A stretch of 22,576 nt of DNA from Funneliformis mosseae. Taxonomy: Eukaryota; Glomeromycota; Glomeromycetes; Glomerales; Glomeraceae. The first letter of the stretch is position 1. The number at the start of each line of letters is the position of its first letter. The notes under the pieces are model-generated. The model worked only from the letters and a program-made list of their open reading frames with translations. It did no database searches and was not told the DNA's origin. Location of the stretch: contig CAJVPP010001123.1 of the NCBI GenBank assembly GCA_910592005.1, positions 1 to 22,576 on the forward strand. Direction: 5' to 3'. Positions 18,141 through 22,576 of the stretch are shown here, piece after piece. Position numbers and translations under genes: made by a program.

Positions 18141-20046
18141 CTAACCTTTATTAATATTAGTTTTGAAATACGAATCTAAAGTGACTTACTATTTAGAATT
18201 GAACTCTTCTCATTCTATTACTTTATGTAACTTCTTTATAGTTTGAATTTAATCTTTTGAAAAGTCAATTTTATTGGATTTTTGGATTATATATATAATT
18301 ATTTGATTAAATATTGCTAGCATTTTGTAATTACTGATAATAGGAATATCTGATTTTTCAATATTCAGTTCTTATAGTTTTTTCAATATTTCTATAATTT
18401 CTTTATCAGTCATTATCTGATTATTTATTTCATCTTTTTCATAATGTAGATATTCTTTGGTAAAAATCATATTTTTATATACATTAGAAATCAATTGATC
18501 AATAAGATCTTGTATTTGATTGATATCCTACTCCTCATCATCATTGATAAAATTAAAATTGGCAAAATCATTATTGATACTTTCATCATTGGTATTTTAT
18601 GAGAGAATACCAGTTTTTCTCTAACTATTTATAATAGTTTCAGGTCAAACTAAGTCCTATGCTTTTATTGCATATTTAATAGCCTTTTTATTGTAATTTT
18701 AAGTATAAATTGACTAGTTTATTGACTATTATCAAATGCCTTAATATGATTTTGCAAGAATAATGTGTCTATATTTATTTTATTATTAGTATTATTTTTT
18801 TATTATTATTTAGAATGATTTTTTGTTACTTACTTTAAAGCTGTGAATAATCTTAGTATCATATAATTAGAGACGGAAACTTGTATTAAGAGGTAACTTG
18901 TAAAGATGAATATTAGAAAGTATAGTATTTTCATTTAATTTGTGAGTGGATGTATCATCATAGAGTAAAATTATATGTCTATTCTAAAGTCTCAGACATG
19001 AATCAAAGAGTTTTAGCCAATTATTCTAAATTAAAGATGATGCCTTAATTAGTTACAATAAGTGATAAATAAGTATCATAATATTGCAATGAATTGCAAT
19101 GTTATTAAAATTTAAGTTGCAATAGGTGATAAATAAGCATCATAATGTTGCAATGCCATCTTTATTTCAGATACTACATATATGCTATTTTATTCCAATA
19201 ATATAATACTAGTAGAGTTGATTTTGGAATATATTTTAAGGCATGTGAATTTTGACTTTTTTCAATAAAAATTGCTTTTGTTTTTTCAGTTCCTGTAGCA
19301 TTACAATATACTATAATAGTAGCATGCCCTTTAAATCATTTTTTACCTACAACTATTATAAGATAAGTATTATTGTCATTTATATAATTATTTATATTAA
19401 TTTTATATTAATTAATATTTAAATTACCTAAACTAATTGATAAAGTATAGTTTGGCTCTATTCTCTAGTAAAGTTCAGTTTCATCTATATTTAAGATATT
19501 ATCAGATGAATATTCTTTAAGAATATTTTAAAGATCTATATACATATTATTTAAATCTAAAGGAATACTTGCTACCTTTTCATATTTAACATAGCATTCA
19601 AGATTATAGCATTTTTTAAAACCTGCTACCTACCTATTAGACCCTTTAAAGTCTTGTATATTAAGTAACATTACAAAATTACATGCTTTTTGTGCTAATA
19701 ATTCGTCACTAATAGTAATATTATTATCTATAGCTTTATCAACCCAAAAGTTCAAAGCTTTATCAATTTGTGAAAAACTTAGTTTAATTTGTCTTTTAAG
19801 TGAAGCTTTATAAGAATCTAATTTTAGAGCTAACTATCTTTCACTTTCTTTTAAGATATCACATATTATTTCTTCTGAAATGCCAAACTTTTTAACAAGT
19901 TCTTTATTTTTAGATGCTTATTTTTGCAATTTTTTTTTGGTAAACTTCTGTTTTTGATCATCTATAAGAGAGATCCTAGTTCGTTTTATATCAGAAGCTT
20001 TATTTTTACCTTTATGAGAATTTTTTTTTCTTTATTCTTTAAGCAT
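18141..20046 (-). pseudogene. Pogo/Tigger (CENP-B-like) transposase pseudogene
   Basis: Reading from the ATG at 20,046 through stops, the family order is clear. There is a basic N-terminus with KRTRISLIDDQK and an FGISEEII helix-turn-helix (codons about 22-70), then a CENP-B-type second DNA-binding domain with LNFWVDKAI, SDELLAQKA, DFKGSNR and VAGFKK (about 95-147). A DDE nuclease core follows. The first Asp is in LNIDETELY (GAT at 19,483-19,485), then NATGTEKTKA; the frame is broken by the nested insertion. After it come WLKLFDSCLRL, the second Asp in LLYDDTSTH (18,957-18,959), the third in YDTKIIHSF (18,858-18,860), and a C-terminal PETIINS-stop-RKTGIL. All three catalytic Asp survive. Stops replace Trp, Gln and Arg codons (for example TAG at 19,834, 19,630, 18,657 and 18,621). 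The last codons include VTLDSYF, a possible PCNA-binding box. It is non-functional. Confidence 0.88.
19026..19170. mobile_element. Nested MITE-like insertion, 145 bp, with internal direct repeats
   Basis: The ends ctaaattaaagatg (19026-19039) and catctttatttcag (19157-19170) are inverted copies matching at 12 of 14 bases. The segment interrupts the transposase between the AYM motif and the WLKLFD motif, which families keep only about seven residues apart, and it shifts the frame. Two 39-base direct repeats lie inside (19052-19090 and 19116-19154), differing at four positions, all transitions. No clear target duplication is visible, so its class is undetermined. Confidence 0.65.
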
Positions 20047-20398
20047 TTTAAATAAAATAACTAATTATCAAAAAAAATTTATACGATTATTTGATTTTAT
20101 AGTTTCTATTAATAGCAATCAAAAAATTTTATTGTATCTCTTAAATTTAATATAAAAATTCATTAAAACAAATTCGTTATATGCATCATGAAAATTTATT
20201 ATAAAAAATTCACTAATAAAAGCTTCATTTTATTATACTTGTATAGATTTTTGAATTTATTATACATAATAGTAAAATATACTATAAAAATTTGTTGTAT
20301 TTAATTATTTTATTTAATAAAATTTCATACTACTAATATAATTTGCAATAATGCAAAATTCAGAATATAGAAATTCATTATAGAGAACTTTAACTGTA

Positions 20399-20860
20399 TA
20401 TAATATAATAATATTATATTGTTTTTTATCAAAATTTTTTAAGATATTTTTTTTATAAGATAAAATACTACTTTTATTTATAATAATTTTATATTGATCA
20501 TTTCTATAGATTATTCTTCTAATTTTTAATACTTTGTTAATAATTTTTATTCCTATTTCTAATTATTATTTTTAATTTCTAATTCTTATTTTTAATTTTA
20601 ATTCTTATTTCTAATTTCTAATTCTTCTGATATTTTCTTATCATTACATTATATCTATTTTTATTTCTAATTAATTTTTAATTCTTTTTATTATTTCATA
20701 TTTTATTTCTAATTTAATTTTTCTGTTTTTTTATATTTTTATTTTTATTTTTTATTATTTTATATTTTTTTTCCTATTATTTTATATTTTATTTTTAAAT
20801 ATTATTATATCATTATAATATTATTATATATAAATTTCTAAATAGATTTTTAAGTAAATT
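20399..20860. repeat. Right arm of the distant inverted repeat, pyrimidine-rich
   Basis: The block 20,456-20,529 is the inverted match of 13,466-13,539. The following tctaattcttatttctaatt array (to about 20,720) mirrors the purine-rich array near 13,340-13,465. It ends about 140 bases before the start of the decayed gene at 20,861 and may be the terminal or 5' region of that element. Confidence 0.6.
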
Positions 20861-22427
20861 ATGAAAATAATAACTAGACGAAAAAAATCATCAAATTCAA
20901 TGTATAATAAAAACTGTAGAATAAAAATAAATACCAAGAGAATCATATTGAGATTTGGTTGTTAAAAGTATCATTTATCACGTAAAAATATTATTTTTAA
21001 TGAGCAAATTGCAATTACTAATAATATGAATCAAATATTCAAAATTTTATTAATTAATATGAAAGGAAATAATGAATTAAATGATGTAGTATCTGAAGAA
21101 TTAGATATTGCAAATCCTAAAATTATGTAAGAAGTTATTAATACAATAGAAATAGATATATAATGCAATGTAAAAGATATTTTATTCTATCTAATTTCAC
21201 AATTATAAAAATAGCAGGTTTTAAACTCATTTAATCTAATTATTCATTTACGTATTTCTGAAAATAGACGTAATGTAGAAATAATGATAAAATATATCAT
21301 GGTAATATTTATGATCTTAAATCATAAAAGTCAACACTATTATACAGATTATTATTATATTATAATATTATATTCAGATACTAAAAAGTATGATACACTT
21401 AAATTTATATTAAGACTTTTTATTGATGAATTACAGTCACTTAAAAAAAAATGGATTAAAAATTGCTGACATCATATGGAATTTGAATTATATTTCAATT
21501 TTAATTAGAAATTTCTAGCTATTTATCTAGATTTAAATAGTCTAACTGCAAATTATTTTTGCCTTTGATATTTATATTCAAAAAATTAACATGAAATTTA
21601 AACAAAAAGTGGAAAATTAAAAAATATAGAATAAATAATAACAAATTATAATATGGTCAATAATTATATTCATCTTTCTCTCTTTAGTGTGATACTAATA
21701 GATCACATAGTCTTTGATAAACTACATATTCTTTTATGAATTACTAATCAACTTTGGAAATTAATACTTATAGAGATTCAAAAAAATGACTTATTTAATG
21801 ATTTGACATGAAAGGTTATTTTAAATAAAATACAAAAATTAAAAGTTTCATTTCATTTTTAAAAAGATGATAAATCTTATATTTGGAAATATATATTCCT
21901 TATAAATGATGACAAAAAAACTGTTTTATAGTTTTTTAATTTAAAATTACTTTTCAAATCTTTTCATGAATAATTAATTTGAAAACTTTGGGATGGATTT
22001 ATGAATTATATTATGCTATTCAAAATAAGAATACCAATCTAGTATAATAAAATAACAATCACTTGTATAATTATCTTTATTTCTTATATTATCACAAGAA
22101 AATCCTTTTCATTTAAAAATTTTTATATAAGGATTATATATGCTAAGTCAAATAACTTCCTATATACATGCATTAGTTTATCATGATTGGAAACTTTTAG
22201 AAAAGTATTAGAGATGGAGAATTAAAGCATTGTCATACTCTGCTATCAAGAAAAAAAATCACAATTAAGTTTCAACTTTTTTTTATAAGATACTTAAAAA
22301 TAGTAATAATTTACTAAAAAGAAAATCTGTAATATAAAAAATAATAGAATATGAAAATAGATCACTTTATTTTAATTACAATATATTGTCTGAATTTTCA
22401 AAAGTCAAGAGATTTCATATTAAATAA
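20861..22427 (+). pseudogene. Decayed transposon-like gene with remnant zinc-knuckle region
   Basis: From an ATG at 20,861 one frame can be followed to 21,469 through a few stops (LRFGC, KYHLSRKN, NNELNDVVSEELDIANP, ISENRRNVEIM, YDTLKFILRLF). After a slip at an A run near 21,440 the reading continues in other frames: NGLKIADIIWN, ELYF, KFLAIYLDLNS, TANYFC, then from about 21,690 a long stretch with FDKLHILL, QLWKLILIEIQKNDLFND, KLKVSFHF, KLLFKSFHE and KLWDGF. Near 22,150-22,420 come SYIHALVYH, IKALSYSAIKKKNHN and KIIEYENRSLYFNYN. I recall a high-copy Glomeromycotina repeat protein with YFCPWC and YIHxLVYH motifs, and this fits a decayed copy. That recognition is from memory and its enzymatic class is unknown. 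Several frameshifts and stops make it non-functional; it may extend past the window. Confidence 0.6.
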
Positions 22428-22576
22428 ACTTAAAATAGTTATATTTATTTTGATCAGTTTTCTAAAAAAAATATTTTTTACCTTAAACGTTGTGACAGAT
22501 AAAATTTTAGATAGATTTAATTGGTAGAATAGAAAGTCAATTTTATTGCCATGTAGATCTTCTATGAAGATCATTT

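Larger units (their letters stand above)
17791..20396 (-). mobile_element. Degenerate full-length pogo/Tigger-type DNA transposon
   Basis: This 2,606-base Tc1/mariner-superfamily element is complete at both ends. The left terminus reads cagttaaaagttctctataa and the right terminus, on the minus strand, cagttaaagttctctataat, so the terminal inverted repeats match over about 20 bases with one extra A. TA lies outside each end (17789-17790 and 20397-20398), the expected target duplication. The interior holds a minus-strand transposase pseudogene (18141-20046) and flanks of about 350 bases with ttataa-rich subterminal repeats. A smaller element is inserted within the transposase (19026-19170). The transposase has many stops, so the copy is dead. 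Confidence 0.88.

Noticed and set aside
18141..20046. Alternative genetic code in which TAG or TAA is sense
   Set aside because: TAG stands for Trp at some conserved positions and Gln at others, and the intact genes in the left half use TAA, TAG or TGA only as stops, so mutation explains the pattern better.
17791..20396. Retrovirus or LTR-type element
   Set aside because: The ends are inverted, begin CAGT and are flanked by TA; the gene shows CENP-B and DDE motifs and no reverse transcriptase or integrase zinc finger.

Overview
This looks like nuclear DNA from a very AT-rich eukaryote, most likely a fungus and probably a Glomeromycotina (Rhizophagus-like) genome. The grounds are one gene with two short GT-AG introns, an F-box protein with a degenerate LRR-like tail, a membrane-anchored GH18-like protein, TATA boxes and AATAAA signals instead of bacterial ribosome binding sites, and decayed transposons of kinds I associate with these fungi. 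The organism call is inference; no rRNA, tRNA or marker gene is present.

The window has two halves. Positions 1 to about 10,750 are moderately AT-rich, keep CpG and carry the intact genes. A three-exon minus-strand gene (1073-2875) encodes a GH18 chitinase-like protein with an N-terminal signal or anchor, a Ser-rich stalk, one transmembrane helix and a short tail; its hallmark catalytic motifs are degenerate. A single-exon minus-strand gene (4372-6213) encodes an F-box protein, probably a substrate adaptor of an SCF ubiquitin ligase. A small basic plus-strand protein (8416-8922) is unrecognised, with a weak resemblance to an HMG box; its promoter segment is duplicated in tandem. The spacers hold homopolymer runs, simple repeats and a cluster of palindromes at 10,419-10,489. 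I see no functional link among the three genes.

From about 10,750 to the end the DNA becomes almost pure A/T, with long purine- or pyrimidine-skewed tracts and few CpG. No intact gene is visible. Reading through stop codons shows buried elements: (i) a complete but dead pogo/Tigger-type transposon at 17,791-20,396, with inverted termini, TA duplications, a CENP-B-like transposase pseudogene and a 145-bp nested insertion; (ii) a 172-bp pogo-like MITE at 13,770-13,941, also flanked by TA; (iii) a decayed plus-strand transposon-like gene at 20,861-22,427, possibly continuing past the window; (iv) large inverted repeats and degenerate minisatellites. Most recognisable stop codons in the Tigger gene are explained by C-to-T changes on either strand, mostly at CpA. 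That resembles repeat-induced point mutation or deamination of methylated cytosine and is the most unusual signal in the window.
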